A stretch of DNA of 64,000 nt from Pisaster brevispinus. Taxonomy: Eukaryota; Echinodermata; Asteroidea; Forcipulatida; Asteriidae. The notes beneath the pieces were generated by a model. The model saw only the letters and a program-made list of their open reading frames with translations, had not been told where the DNA came from and did no database searches. The stretch spans positions 16,064,592 through 16,128,591 of the forward strand of contig JAMKCF010000007.1 of assembly GCA_023634235.1 (NCBI GenBank). The letters run 5' to 3'. The position numbers and the translations under genes were made by a program. Of this stretch, positions 1 to 12,400 are shown one piece after another; position 1 is the first letter of the stretch; the number at the start of each line of letters is the position of its first letter.

Positions 1-547
1 CACATGTGTTATTTGAATTACTTCCGGCAGTCAGAAACGGACTAAAAAAAAATAAGAGTTGTTTCGCTGCGCTTCGCTACGCAACAGCGAACAAGACCAT
101 TTCACAAGTCTCCAAACTAAAACAGCAGAAAGCCAAATGAGGCTTGTAGTCAGTGCAGCCCAGACGTCGGTTTAACAAGGAAATAGTACGCAAAAACATT
201 TTGATGCTTTAATGCAACTTCACTATGAGGAAGAAGAGTCGATAAACAAGGAAGCGGCTCTGTAAAAACATGAAGTCACGACAATATCAACTTTAATTTT
301 TATAAGAATAACCACTAAAACCAAAAAATTGTTAACTGTTGACTTTGTCATGTAAAGCATGACGCGTCAAGACTGTAACTGGGCCTGTTAGTACTGTAAC
401 GGTGCAGACCAGATTGTCATCGGATGGAACATTGGCACAGCATAATAGTGCACTTTTTTGTTTCTTTGTGTGCCCGAGCTGTTTTGATTTACTTCATTCT
501 GATTGATAAGATATTGCCAGGCAGTCATTTTTACCAGACGTGTGAAC
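1..547. other. 5' flank of the Ig receptor gene; no gene seen
   Basis: No credible coding region, RNA gene or transposon end was found here. The stretch is AT-rich. Short open frames across 388-618 overlap the 5' end of the Ig receptor gene on both strands and look like chance frames. Any promoter and 5' UTR of the receptor should lie here, but no clear TATA box was recognised. Confidence 0.5.
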
Positions 548-2356
548 ATGGATATCACCAAGTTGTGTATGTTGATGAGCATTGTCTTGACTGCGTTGAT
601 CTGTCGGGCAGAATTTGAGTTTTTCTACTTGAACCCACAGAGTGTTACAGTCACCGAGGGGAGTAATGTAACACTCACTTGTGGATCGGTGTATTTAACA
701 ACCTGTACTACTTATCATTTTAGTTGGCAGAGAAAATTTAGTCAACATTCTGACAACGAGCAAATTTCTAATTGTTCCCGTCTAACATCAAACTTTGCAG
801 GACGTAGAGGTATTCATGTTAAGCAAGTCATGAAGCGCTATCACCTGCAAATCAATAACGTCCAACGAGATGACAGTGGGACTTATTGGTGTAATATGAT
901 TGAGACAGATAATAAAAGGCATCCAAACAGTGAGACAGCTTTATTGACAGTTAATCCACTTCTCCCTAAGAATAAACCTTCTTGTCAAATTTTTCCAAGT
1001 CGACCAAGAGTCGGTGAAACCGTCTCGTTTGAATGCACTCTCTCAGAACGCGACCCTCCGAGCCTGTTGACCTGGTTCGAATCCACATCAAGCGATGCTA
1101 TCCAGATTGAAGATGAAACAGAAGTCAATCCAGGTGAAACTTACGCAGCTGAGCGTGAGTTGACCGAGTCTGACAATATGAGAGAGTTTACATGTGTAGC
1201 TGGTCCCCACCTTAATGGTCCAAACTGCTCCATTACGCCTCTTCAGATACCAACGACTGTCTCAATCTCACCATCTCATTTGACGCTACTTGAACACCAG
1301 AACGCGACATTCACGTGTGACCTGAAGTCTACACCACCACAGATAGCAGATAGATATAAATGGCGCGTAATTTTGGTTGACAAAGGCGAAGTAAAGGTTA
1401 ACCGAGACGCAGTGCAGAACTTTGATGGCCGGTTTAAACTTGACCAAAATGGTCAAACACTTCAAATTATCGACGTAACTCCTGGAGAGTATAATTATTC
1501 TAAGATCGGATGCATTGCATTTCAAGACAGCACACCAATTTCAAGCGTCAATGATTCACTGTTATTCGTCTTGCCTTTACCCACGGCCACACCAAAGACA
1601 AAGATAGTTTCAGTTAAAGAAACATTCACAGATAAATCAGTCTTCAACAATGACGACAACACCTTGCAAGGCTCTGGTGTTATAATTATTGTTGGTGGAA
1701 CCATCGGTGCAATCTTCTTTCTGATAATCACAGCTTTGCTTGGATGCTTCTTGATTAAGCACAAACACAACCCCACCGGACCAGGGCAGACGGCGGCTAC
1801 ACGTGAGCAGAGACCGCCTACAGGTGAGAGAGTAACTGTGAGCAGCGAGGATAAAAATGGTCAAACGTACGACGAAATCCCGTTGGATGTTGCCGGAGAT
1901 CGGAACACCAGAATGTTACGTAGTGGTGTTACGAAAGAGGCTGAAATGTTATACACGTGCGCCGAGAAGACTGGACGTAACGAAATCGAGAGATATGGCG
2001 TGCCTGCTCAATCAACAACTGGTCGAGATGGTTACACAGTCACCATTGGAGACAGCGTGAACGAGGAGATTGGACATGCAAGGGACCAAGCGATATACAC
2101 AATGGTGAACAAACCTATGAAAACCAAAAAAAAACACCCAGGGAAGAATGACCATCACAAAGTCAATCAACTACCAGATGAGGACGGCAAAGAATCAGAC
2201 ACACCCATTGAAGACGATGTTGTGTCATGCAAGAACAACGTGGAGGGACTGGTATATGCGGACTTGGACCTACATCGCCCCTCATCAGCCAGGAACACAG
2301 AAACACTTCAGTCGGAGGAGCAGAGTGAGTATGCTGAAATCCGTCGTGATAAATAG
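548..2356 (+). CDS. Single-exon type I membrane receptor with three Ig-like domains and two C-terminal ITIMs
   Basis: The frame gives 602 aa from the ATG at 548, chosen because it puts a signal peptide first (about 1-21, hydrophobic core MLMSIVLTALIC). Three Ig-like domains follow: Ig1 about 25-136 (Cys45, Trp60, DDSGTYWC ending at Cys115, V-set style), Ig2 about 141-236 (Cys163, Trp176, Cys216) and Ig3 about 238-342 (Cys257, Trp272, Cys322). Several N-glycosylation sites are present. A Thr/Asp-rich stalk leads to one membrane span (about 377-403), then KHKH and a 200-aa tail. The tail has tyrosines at 441 (YDEI), 469, 483, 496, 517 (YTMV), 570 (LVYADL) and 595 (SEYAEI). The last two fit the ITIM consensus [SIVL]xYxx[ILV], which in known receptors recruits SH2-domain phosphatases once phosphorylated. 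An inhibitory surface receptor is therefore inferred. The absence of introns is odd for a multi-Ig gene. The ligand and orthologue are unknown. Confidence 0.88.
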   Translation: MDITKLCMLMSIVLTALICRAEFEFFYLNPQSVTVTEGSNVTLTCGSVYLTTCTTYHFSWQRKFSQHSDNEQISNCSRLTSNFAGRRGIHVKQVMKRYHLQINNVQRDDSGTYWCNMIETDNKRHPNSETALLTVNPLLPKNKPSCQIFPSRPRVGETVSFECTLSERDPPSLLTWFESTSSDAIQIEDETEVNPGETYAAERELTESDNMREFTCVAGPHLNGPNCSITPLQIPTTVSISPSHLTLLEHQNATFTCDLKSTPPQIADRYKWRVILVDKGEVKVNRDAVQNFDGRFKLDQNGQTLQIIDVTPGEYNYSKIGCIAFQDSTPISSVNDSLLFVLPLPTATPKTKIVSVKETFTDKSVFNNDDNTLQGSGVIIIVGGTIGAIFFLIITALLGCFLIKHKHNPTGPGQTAATREQRPPTGERVTVSSEDKNGQTYDEIPLDVAGDRNTRMLRSGVTKEAEMLYTCAEKTGRNEIERYGVPAQSTTGRDGYTVTIGDSVNEEIGHARDQAIYTMVNKPMKTKKKHPGKNDHHKVNQLPDEDGKESDTPIEDDVVSCKNNVEGLVYADLDLHRPSSARNTETLQSEEQSEYAEIRRDK

Positions 2357-2844
2357 GTAACTAGTGGTTTGCGAAGTTCTTATCTGGTTCTACTCCAGCT
2401 AAGGTATTGTTAAAAAATAACTGCACATTAAGGGTATTATACAGGATTGGAAGAGCTGAAAATGGTCACAGTGTTAATGTCTTGTGTGAGCAATCACATA
2501 CATGAAATAATTATATAGGCTAAATCCTTTGTTTGAGTCCGGAGAAAATAGTGAAAAACCATGCACAGTTTTCAGCGTGTAAACACATTGTCATTCATTT
2601 TGGTGGTAACAACTGAAATCAGATGATGCGCGTTTTTTTTTTTCTCTACAGGTTTTTAGACAGTTTTCTCGAATATGACTTCGTTTTACAGGAAATATTT
2701 CACACATAGCCTAGAATGGTTATTTTATGAAAGTCATAATCAGCAACATGTCAGGCTAAACTTAAACAATAATGTTATAACAACACTGACGCGCATTGTG
2801 TGCATGCTTTCTTTCATAAAGACGGACTGAGTCGCAAGACTCAA
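2357..2844. other. 3' flank of the Ig receptor gene; no gene seen
   Basis: AT-rich sequence following the stop codon. It should contain the 3' UTR, but no AATAAA lies close behind the stop, so the polyadenylation site is not fixed. A run of T at about 2631-2643 is the only simple-sequence feature noted. Confidence 0.4.
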
Positions 2845-3125
2845 GTTCTGCTGGCTGAGATATCAGGGTGTGGGTTTGAATCCTGGTCGTGACAATTGCA
2901 TTTTTGAGTAAGATGCTTAACTATATAAATGAGTCTTTTCACCCAAAGGTAATTGGGTACCAATGGGGGCAGAGATGCTTAAGTAATTGTTTTAGCTTAG
3001 TGTGCTACATACTTGGCAGCACAGGCTGTATACTCCCGAGGGAGCTGATGCATGATGGTTTCAGGATTGAAATAAATCGCCCAGTGATCAGGGGTAATAA
3101 TATTGGAGCGCTAGCTATATAAAAA
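2845..3125 (+). mobile_element. tRNA-derived SINE
   Basis: The 5' head has a pol III B box (gggtttgaatcctgg at 2872-2886) behind an A-box-like ctggctgagatat. The body, with motifs such as agtaagatgcttaac, ggtaattgggtacc and tcccgagggagctg, is of the kind seen in tRNA-derived SINEs of marine invertebrates. It ends in a tail-like ggagcgctagctatataaaaa. Ends are approximate and no target duplication was established. The family name is not assigned. Confidence 0.6.
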
Positions 3126-4863
3126 GTCACTAGTACTAGTATTATGCCAACATTCGTAGAACAAGTCGCACAATAACGCCACGGTCCATGTCAATTCTCT
3201 GGACTAAACCCCAAATCGTGACCAATATTTTTAAAATCAGGTCTCATAATGATCGAAGAACTTGTCATAAATATCAGGGATCTTTTAATTTAAACAGACA
3301 CCTCTATGGAATAAATATCCGGACAACTTTTTTTTATGTCTGAATTATACCATCCCGAAACAGTTCGAATATAAACTCATGAATAAGCATATTTTATTCA
3401 ACAGTATCACACCAAGTTAATCACTTTTCAACTCGAATGTAGAGCGTTCATGTATGTTTGTGCATTTTGGATTTATTATCATTTCCATCATTTTGTGTGC
3501 ATAACTTTGTCTATAAGAATCAAAATACGGTACTTTGTTATTCTGCCGTCAAGCCGAATTTCGAATACTATGTTACGTCGTGTAGCTTTAAAAACATAAA
3601 ACCAAAGCCAAAATTTTGTATCTATGAAGCTGTCTAAAAAGCACACATCCTTCATTCATTACGTTTAAGATTAGGGAGTTCCTTTAAGAAAAAAAACCCA
3701 ATAATAGTTAAAAGCATTTTTATATTCATGACTGTTTTTGTACGGTCAGTCGTTCAACTTTCACAAGGAAACGTTGTTCAAAAAATACAAAGTTGGGTCA
3801 TTGTTTAGTGTTTGTGGTTTAAAATACATAGGCAATACAGGAAATGGATGTGGCACACTTTCTGGCTGATCGAAAAGTAGGAAAAAACTAACACTTTCGA
3901 TTTAACACATTAGATTATAAACAATTTTAGTTCCCTTTCCAGTTTTTAATTAGTTTCATTTTCAAAATTCATATAACTACAAAAGGTCACAGAAATTATC
4001 TGATTATCGATTTTTGTGCACTTCTATACAGGATCCCATGTATTTCATTGCTGTCTCCAGTTACAAACCCACAGCGAGTTGACCGACCTCCATGTCCTAG
4101 ACTGGACCATTCCAGGAGGGGAGGTCAGTTTCCAGGATTATTATTTTTTCTCGGCTTGGGGTTTTTGTTTTTCTTCACATCGTTGGTTAATTTAGTTATA
4201 TGTGTAAGTAATGCTGTTTATTTTGCTATTTGCTGTTTTACTCAAATGGACTGACTTTTTACGATTACATTAATGCACTTTTGAAAAGATTAATGCATTA
4301 TTTTGTAACATATTTTTATATTCTTTTAAATCATTTGCTAAAGGAATAGGTTATTTACGGGTTGATTTTTAAAAAACTTCTTGAGAGAAAGGGTAAAAAT
4401 ATACCAGTGGAGAGAACAGGTTATAATATAATACAATTATTATTATTTTTGTTTATTGCGGTGGAGCATTTTTTGTACCCATATTATGTTTACTCAAGAA
4501 ATACTTACATATGTCAAATCAATTTATCATATTTAGCCTATCATAACCAAGTTATTGTATCCAAACAATTTTAATTTTTGTACACGACAGAGAAACCTTG
4601 TAGGTAAATGTATCAGTTAATTACTCGGTGTATTTAATTGTAGTTATTATATTTAGATTAGTCATTGATTGTTTGATTGGATTTAAAGTTTGTAGTATTA
4701 TTTGCTTAGTACAAAGTTTTTCGATTCTGGCACATGTCTTTTTCAGAGTAACAACTTTACGGATTAGTATTCTCATTGGGGGAAGTGTTTTTTTTTTCTG
4801 GACACAATAGTTATAGTCGGCTATGCATGTTTCAATGTCAAGCAGCTAACCGGCATATCGGAA
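3126..4863. other. AT-rich intergenic DNA between the Ig receptor and the tandem units
   Basis: No gene is supported. One open frame near 4048-4254 is Pro/Arg-rich and then hydrophobic, but it has no ATG at its start, no splice context and no recognisable domain. The region is not repeated elsewhere in the window, which places the left edge of the tandem duplication after it. Confidence 0.45.
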
Positions 4864-4929
4864 GCATTACACTAGACTTTCGTTTCTGTTTTTGCCTTTG
4901 CTGGTGTGGCAGGAGAGTCTGTGTGTCAC

Positions 4930-6245
4930 CCCCCCCCCCCCAACGGTGAAATGTGTCGAAATTTCTTCGAATCAACTTCCTTCAGCCCAAGTTGATTTAC
5001 CGTTTGCGGACGCATGCACACATACCGGGATGACCAAATTCCCAAATGACACCGGGCTTGGTTACAATAGTGAATTTTTATTACTGGATTTTGTTTTGAA
5101 CCCTGCTTCAGCTAAGCTTACCAGCTTTGTGAAGTTGGGTGAACGTCTCATAGTAATCATTATTGTGTGTATAAATAATTATGCGATAACGCTAAAGGGG
5201 CGACCTCCATCGACCGCCCGAGAACATCTCCCTTCAATTAAATAAAACGGAGGCTATATAATATATGAAAACTCATAATATACTTGGTTTTTTAAATTAT
5301 TGCATTCGAAATTGTGTGGTCTTTTACGCAATTTGCTCAACTTTGACGGTACATCAGAAAGAAATGTTTCGATTGGTTTCTGGATTATAATCAGTGAGTG
5401 AAGTTCCAAGTGAAACTGTTCCTTTCAGATAAATCACTGATCGAAACAATGAATTGGGCCTAGCTATGCCGTTTGAATTTGGTTGAACGATTAATATTCT
5501 TTATTTGTGCTTATAAATAACTAGCTTATTAGTGCTTATGTTTATTGTGTATTGAAGGCGTGGATATCGAAGGTTGTACGTTACCCGCTATACAACAAAT
5601 GCCCGAGGTGGGACGTATTTAATAAATCAATCATTATTTCAAAACAAAAAGGGAAAGATTAGAAAAGTTCACTAAAATACTGTAGGACTCGCAGTTGTTT
5701 CAACGTTAGGAACAATTAAATGGTGGTATGATGTAAAATTTGCATCTGGGATAAAGAATGTTATTTGTGTCTTACACCCATAAGTGTCTTGCCCGAAACC
5801 TCGGCACTTTCCCGAGTCCTGTGAAGAAATAACATTTAAAACAAACGCAAGTTATTTTGTTTCGTTTACAGAGTTGGGGGGGGGGGGGGGCGAGTACGTG
5901 CAAGGAAACTCGATTTGTTCGGTGTTTTTAGGTCGAGGTGGATAAAAACGTAATTTTGTTGTCTCAATCTGATAAACCACTGAGACAGGATGGCATCCAT
6001 TCAAGTTTGAATGAATCCAGATTTATTAATCGACTCAGGTATAATCGACTCAGTTATTATTATTGTAAGATGCATGTTTACTGATAGCGATATTAGTTAA
6101 ATAAATTGATGCTTCACGCTTGTAATACGGAAAGAGAAGTGAAACATATTTGTTGTAATATACTTGTCATAATATTTTGTTTGGTTTGTCTGTTTGCTGA
6201 CAAAACAGTTTACAGCCCTCTGTTGGCTACAACCCTTAATAAAAT
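4930..6245. other. Unit-A-specific segment, no gene recognised
   Basis: Unit B passes directly from the ggtgtggcaggag motif (31578) to the retroelement-tail sequence, so these 1.3 kb are an insertion in A or a deletion in B. It holds a C run (about 4929-4941) and a 15-base G run (5876-5890). A frame over 4892-5245 begins with a non-ATG codon, has no recognisable domain and is probably chance. Confidence 0.45.
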
Positions 6246-6261
6246 TGTAAATATGTTTTTC

Positions 6262-6345
6262 CCACACATAGATCATTCATTCATGCTGGATCTTCTCTCT
6301 GGAACGAACTTCTTCAAGATATTTGTAATTTTCCAATGTACATAG
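6262..6345 (+). pseudogene. Decayed 3' end of a non-LTR retrotransposon reverse-transcriptase ORF (unit A copy)
   Basis: The DNA is homologous to 31622-31735 of unit B, where it still translates as the typical C-terminal tail of a LINE reverse transcriptase. Here indels have destroyed the frame. It is useful mainly as a marker near the beginning of the duplicated unit. Confidence 0.4.
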
Positions 6346-6690
6346 TTTCAAAGTTACTCTAAAAACTCGCCTTTTCCCAGATGTATTTCTCTAATTCATA
6401 GTTTAGATTGACTTGGCGCATTAAAAATGCCTAATATTATTAGTAATTATTGTTATAAATATTATGCGAATAATTACGGTCCCCAATTGTTTTTTTCTCT
6501 CCAGCGTAACTGTATGAACTGGACAGCGCCGAAACTAAGGCACAGCTTTAGGGGGCATAAGGGAGTGCGCCATTTTGTGTCTAATGGAGGAGGTGGGGGC
6601 ACTTCAGGCCTATCAAATCTAATTTCCATTTGCATTTGTCCCAAACAAGCCCCCTTTCATCGCTCTCTTTGTGTCGTTTACTATTCTTGT

Positions 6691-6711
6691 TAGATAAATC
6701 TGCTAGATAAT
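6691..6711. other. Probable excision footprint of the foldback DNA transposon
   Basis: The sequence reads tagataaa-tctgc-tagataat. In unit B the same two 8-bp flanks (32048-32055 and 36280-36287) surround an element whose left end starts tcaggg and whose right end finishes cccctgc. The five bases here equal the first two plus the last three bases of that element. This is what imprecise excision of a hAT-type transposon leaves. A pre-insertion site would normally carry only one flank copy. Confidence 0.55.
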
Positions 6712-8460
6712 CATAAACGTTGTCTGCTTGTAATTAGAAAAGCGTGTTAAAAACAATGAAAATACTACGACAAAACGTAACAATTTAATTGGTTCATTTG
6801 TAATCTGAAGAGTCCAGATTTCAGAAGGGATGGGGGCACCCGGGAACACGGACACCATTGTTTACACCATTGTTTAATATACAGTTAAATAAAAGACAAT
6901 ATCAAGACAGTTAAATAGCTGTGCTTGAGTGTATGGGTGAGTACCGGTGTCCAACGAATGCAGAACTCGGAGATATCGCGTCCGTACACGTTCTTTTTTA
7001 TAGAACATGAAATATATTTTGTGATTTTTTTTCTTCTTCAATGCTCTATGCGGTCTTTTTAATTGCCGTAAACACGATGCCTTTATGTTACTTAGCTAGT
7101 GGGGAAAAAAACCCAAAACATAAACAAAAACCAATTTTTTCAGAAACAGAAGTGTTGCAGCCCCGACCACAAACCGGATAAAACAGCCTGACACATCTTG
7201 AACGAGTCGGTGATGAATGAACTGACTACCTCAATGTGAGAAACATTGCAATACATAATCACTGACATACCAGCTTAGCTTTTGGTTCGGCAGCAAGTTG
7301 AAAAAGTCTTCGTCTTTAGAACACTTACGAGCTCACAATTGCAATGAACTTTTTAATTTTTCTGAGTCAGACAAACTTTGATTTTACCTGCTTTGTTTGA
7401 CTTGTATACATGAAACACCATAATAATAACATAAAAGTGAGGTGTACTTTCCTTAGTTTAAAATAACTTATTTATTGTTTTAAGTTTAACTGTTTTGATC
7501 TTGGAATTGAAAATGGTGTAGCATTGCAATTAAAGACGCATGCTCGACAAACTAGCAAACTAGCAAACTAGCAAACGACAAATTCGCACCACGAAAAGTC
7601 ACATTTAAACCCTGAACACCCGGCCGCCCGGCCTGCTCTGCTCTAAAAACCCGAAGGAGGAGGTGAAGAGGGGACGCAGGTGTGCCAGCAAGCCCAGTCT
7701 AAAAATAGCACAGGGCGCGCGCGCGCTATTTGAAACGCTCATTAATTATGCAGCGACTTATAAAGTTGCATCTTCTAGCAATAACATCAGTTTTTCAATC
7801 GAAGAGGTGAACTAAAAGAATGTGTTTGGATTATGTGTACTGTTCGTACGGCCAGACAGCAATCAGCGCAAGCTGCAGGCACATTCAATTTTTTTTGGCA
7901 ACCAAAATGGAAACCAACCCAAATTGGCCGATGCAGCAGCTGTGTATAACAGGATTTAAGCATGTGTAGAGCTTGTTTATAAATTAGCTCCTCAAACCAA
8001 TAAAAACCTTTATAGCCTACAACGAAACAAGGCAGCAGATGCTGCCAGCTTCCATCTTGGATTTGTTTGAACAAACCTCACATTCTTGAAGTATTGAAAT
8101 CAAAGACTAGGGGTAGACTGAGACCAATTCAAAGACCAACAACACTGAAACTTTTCCGCGGCTAAGGTTAGAAAAACTTCCCCAGATGGATGTGTCACAG
8201 GTTTTTTTTCTCGACCAATCAATAAAGTAGGGTTGAATGTAGGCTGTTTAAGGAAGAAGCCAATTTGCTCGTGGTCAAGTTACAATTTTGTGGGATTTTG
8301 ATTTCTGTCACATCACTTTTTTTCAATCATATAGAAACATCCGAGGCAACACCAACACAACAAAAATGGATTTACACAAGAATAAAACTGTTGGAAAACC
8401 CTTTTCGAATGTATTCAGCTCGTTTTAGTTACGATTTTCTTACATTGTTGTAAGCAAGGG
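6712..8460. other. Conserved non-coding island of unit A (pairs with 36288-38480)
   Basis: This stretch is retained in both units with scattered differences. It includes a GC-richer block at about 7618-7745 with a gcgcgcgcgc core flanked by aaatagc and gctattt, followed by a TATA-like cttataaag near 7758. No long open frame starts downstream. It could be a promoter or enhancer, or simply leftover duplicated DNA. Confidence 0.35.
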
Positions 8461-9276
8461 GAGAGGCCAGGGAGCACGGCTACTAGTATAAGGAAAGAGA
8501 GACAAGATAAGGTCCATCTGCTTTTGGAGATGCTTTCATTTGTTGCGGGTGCTGGCTTCCTCAGAGAAGTGTAATTGTTATTGTCGGCCAATAAAAATCT
8601 TTGATAATGTCAAAGTTATCAAAACTTCTATATTGTAAAATGTGCGCGAAGTCAAAATGTATACTAACTGTGCCCATTGTGGGACCAGTGGCAGCAGAAG
8701 GACGCTGGAAAATGTTTGCTTGTTTACGTACTCTATTGGTGCATTGTCATCTCATTGCATTTTGAATTTCTTCCACATATTTTTTTGTCTACTAAATGTT
8801 GACCGCTTTGGAATGAATAGCTGTTATTTTTGAGATAAGTGTTTATAATTGGTATGAGTTAATCCTAATTTACTCACTACTCGGCAAAATCTTAAGGCGG
8901 TAGGGTGATCGTACAAACCATATCCTCTAGTCTAAAAACTGTTCTTAAGTGTGACATAAATCCGATGTAAGCCACGCCCACTTCACCATAAGTGTTCTGA
9001 CCATGGATAGTTCTATCATTAGGTTTCAAATTTATTTCCAATTAGGCCTAAAGGAACACACTGCTAGCACAATCTGACGTAGAAAATTGTAAAAAAATTT
9101 TCTCTCGTAATCTTGCCGTCTACTGCCCAAAGACTTCTTTGTAGTCCCTGCCATGTGACAAGTACAGGCTGGGCTATACCACCTTTTGAAAGGGAAGTGG
9201 TTGCTAAGAGTTTGCACATAGGTTCGACTCGGTCCAAAACACTTCTCAAAATTGTCGAAAACATTCCCAAGTTATC
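8461..9276. other. Upstream region of gene copy A; no gene seen
   Basis: Similarity to unit B fades after about 8490. Short frames on both strands overlap each other and have no recognised domains. Upstream control elements of the copy A gene could lie here, but none is specific enough to call. Confidence 0.35.
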
Positions 9277-9328
9277 AAGACATGAAGTCGAGAAAACTCC
9301 TATAGGAGTTTTCTCGACTGTATGTCTT
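9277..9328. repeat. Near-perfect palindrome upstream of gene copy A
   Basis: Positions 9287-9318 form a perfect 32-bp palindrome (gtcgagaaaactcc, tata centre, ggagttttctcgac). Outer arms aagacat (9277-9283) and atgtctt (9322-9328) extend it after a 3-base mismatch on each side. It lies about 160 bp before the ATG of copy A and has no counterpart before copy B. It could be a cruciform, a foldback remnant or an RNA hairpin. Confidence 0.8.
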
Positions 9329-9484
9329 AATATAGGCCTGTTCTTACACCTACAACAGATGCCACTCCCCTGATAGTATTATTGTATATCCCTTTCGAGC
9401 GATGTACGTCTCGCGTGAATTTGAGCAATCGTTCATTTCAGCTGCTGAGTCGGGAAAGACTGGTTGTGGCAAGACCAACCAAAC

Positions 9485-12400
9485 ATGACAACTCTGATAT
9501 CGCTCACGGCTGCGATACTAGCATGGGTGTTCCTGGAGGCATCAGCAACTGATGGGAATAGCTGCAGCCTCGCTGGGTCACATGGGCATATTGTCCTTCC
9601 TGACCAACACCGAGAACTGAAAGGTCACTCGTTCCTGAACCAATCCAGGACAGTTCGGATCAAGTGTATGATTCTTTGCCTGAGGCAAACTCAACGACGG
9701 CTCAACGACTCGAGCAAAGTGGATTTTCCTGACAGCTACAAGCAAGATGGCTCAAACAATACCACACCACTCACTGAAGACACTACGATGGTAACCCAAA
9801 CAGAGCCAGGAACATCAACAACCCAAACATCAGCGACTAACCGGGTAAGTTTTTTAACAGGGGCTCCGAGGTCAAATTCAGTTTTGCGATGCGGCCATAT
9901 TCCAATAGATTGAGTCCTCAAAGAATGATCATTCATGTCTCGGGAGTTTTTAGAGTGAATGGAACCGTCATACAACATCCAGATTGATTTGTGGGTTTTT
10001 ATTTATTTATTAGCTATTCCAACATAGAAGTCGGCACAGCTGTTGTTTTCGTCAGGACTTGTATTTGTTTTTCTTCTTGTTTTTCTTTTTATTATTCGTT
10101 CCTTCCGTGAAAAAAAAAAACCAATTTGATTTGTACACGAACTTATTCGCTCCTAAAGTCATACTTTTTAAGATATGGTGGTCTCAAGATTGGCTAATTA
10201 AATCTTAACTAAGTAAACTAATTAGCTTAGTACAAAAGAGTCACGTCGTATTTCAAATTAAAACTCAATGACACTATCGCTTACATATTGAGGAACAAGC
10301 TTTGACGTTATAGTTGAATGTATTTAGCTCAACTAAAACGTAAACGTCCAATCCGATCGTAATTTTTTCCGATTATATACTTGTTGGATACTGTATAACT
10401 GTTTGCAATGTCTAAAATGCCGGACTTAGTCATTATGCCATCATTTATTGCGCATTTTGTATCTGTGAACAAAACCCATATCGCTGTAAAGTGTAAGTTT
10501 TTGGCTGGTCAAAAAATATTAAAACTTTTTTAATAACTTCATGTTTAGTTACCAATAATACACACATCGATTTAAAAACACAAACGCTTTTACTAAGAGT
10601 TATTCCAGGCGATTAAAACTAATCAAAGTACAATGTATTTCCACAATAATTAACGATTAAGTAACAAAACGGACACCGTGGAGCAAGTTCGGGTGTTAAC
10701 CTTTGGTCATTTTGCCGTTTAAATCACGCATGCGTTGTCAGTGTTTCACTCAAACGCGTTCAGTCGGTTGATTCATAAAAGTGTAGCAACCAATATGGCG
10801 ACGACGTATAAAAGAGTGAAAAATAGCGTGTTGAACATAAACAAACTACTTCCGTATAGTGCAATTAATAATTTGTATCCTAATAAATGACATTATGCAA
10901 TTTGCAAAAACCCACGGTTTATCGTTACCAATCGTTACGTTATCGTAAAAACTAATTTGTTGTTTGATTAGAAAGGTTTACAAAATTTTCTCGGTCACTT
11001 AACCAAAAGCGCCATCTTGACAAAGTGACGTAACTTTGTTAGTTATCTAGAGGAACAGTTCTCCGGAGCTAGATTAATCCAGTTGGACTAGCTAGTTGAA
11101 CCAGTCAGCGTTCGAGTGGCATCTAGATCGACTATGGTTAAGTCTAGTCGATTCTAAATCAGCCACCCGAACTTGCTCATGGCTAGCTTGCTGATTGCAC
11201 CATGATTGTGCAATAACGGCAATGCGTCGGAGAATACATTGGTAGTGGAATCCTAACCGAGAGAGGACATGTAGTTGTAGTGTATATCCCATTCGATTTG
11301 TGTTTGAGCAGTATTTGCAATTTTTATGTACGTTAAATAGGGTTTTCATTAATTTTGTACCTTAAAAAATGTGTTAGTATGACATAACATGCTTTTCATC
11401 GTGACGTCATCAGGTGTCAAGTTACAGTAATTGAATGGTTACTACTTTTAAAAAATCGCATCTCCTGAACCATTAAATTGTAATGTTTGTTCTGTCCTGT
11501 ATATTAGAACACTTACGAAATTTTACTCAAAATGATGACCTCACTATGACCGGTCCAAAAAAAGAAGCTCTAAAATAAAATAAAAATCATCTCCAGAACC
11601 AGATGTCATTAAGTCACAATGTTTATGCTGTTTTTGCTTACAGCACTTGTGGCATTTCATTTTAAAAGGTGACCCCACTTTAGCCTTTACTTCGGGTACA
11701 AACGTTTCCTGAAACGCCGTTTAGTAAAATTCGACTTATTTGAAATGTTATTTACAAACGTGATCCTACTTTGACCTTTCCTTCCGTTCAAAACAGGAAG
11801 TTCAATTGTAAATTTTACAAATATCCTGAACCATGTCATCAAGCAATAATTGTTATGGCAAATTGTACCTTATTGCACATTTTACCATTTTATTCAACCT
11901 TGCCACTTCAATTTGACATTTCTCCCGAACCAAACTGGAAGTTCAAATTGAACAATTACAACTTCTAACCCAGGAGGGTTGGGGGTACGAGTAATGGTCT
12001 CATTGCACAAAGGTTCAGTGAGAATCAAGGTAAAAGTAAGGATCAGGTAAAACAATCAGTTTTATAGTCAACATCAGAATGAAGATGAGGTTTAAACTAG
12101 GGTCTGTCAAGGTTGGAGGCTCTTCTCTCTTAAAGTAGGACTTAAACTTTTAAGGTCTGACGCGATTATTCAAAGAAAAAATGGAACAGATTTGAGTTTG
12201 ATTGTCCTAAGGACAAACACCTAATATCTAATTTGGTTGTGTTTGTCTTCTTCTTCTTTTTGTCTTTTTAATCATCACAATTTTTTAAAATTTTATATAC
12301 CCTAGCCTGGAATGGACAAATTGGCACAGCGTACCGAATGAAATATTTATCTTCTTACCTAATGAGAATTTAATTTTGGGTGGAAAATTGCCGCCCACTT

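Noticed and set aside
4048..4254. Hydrophobic open frame that could be a membrane protein
   Set aside because: No ATG at the start, composition reflects T-rich DNA, no domain or splice support.
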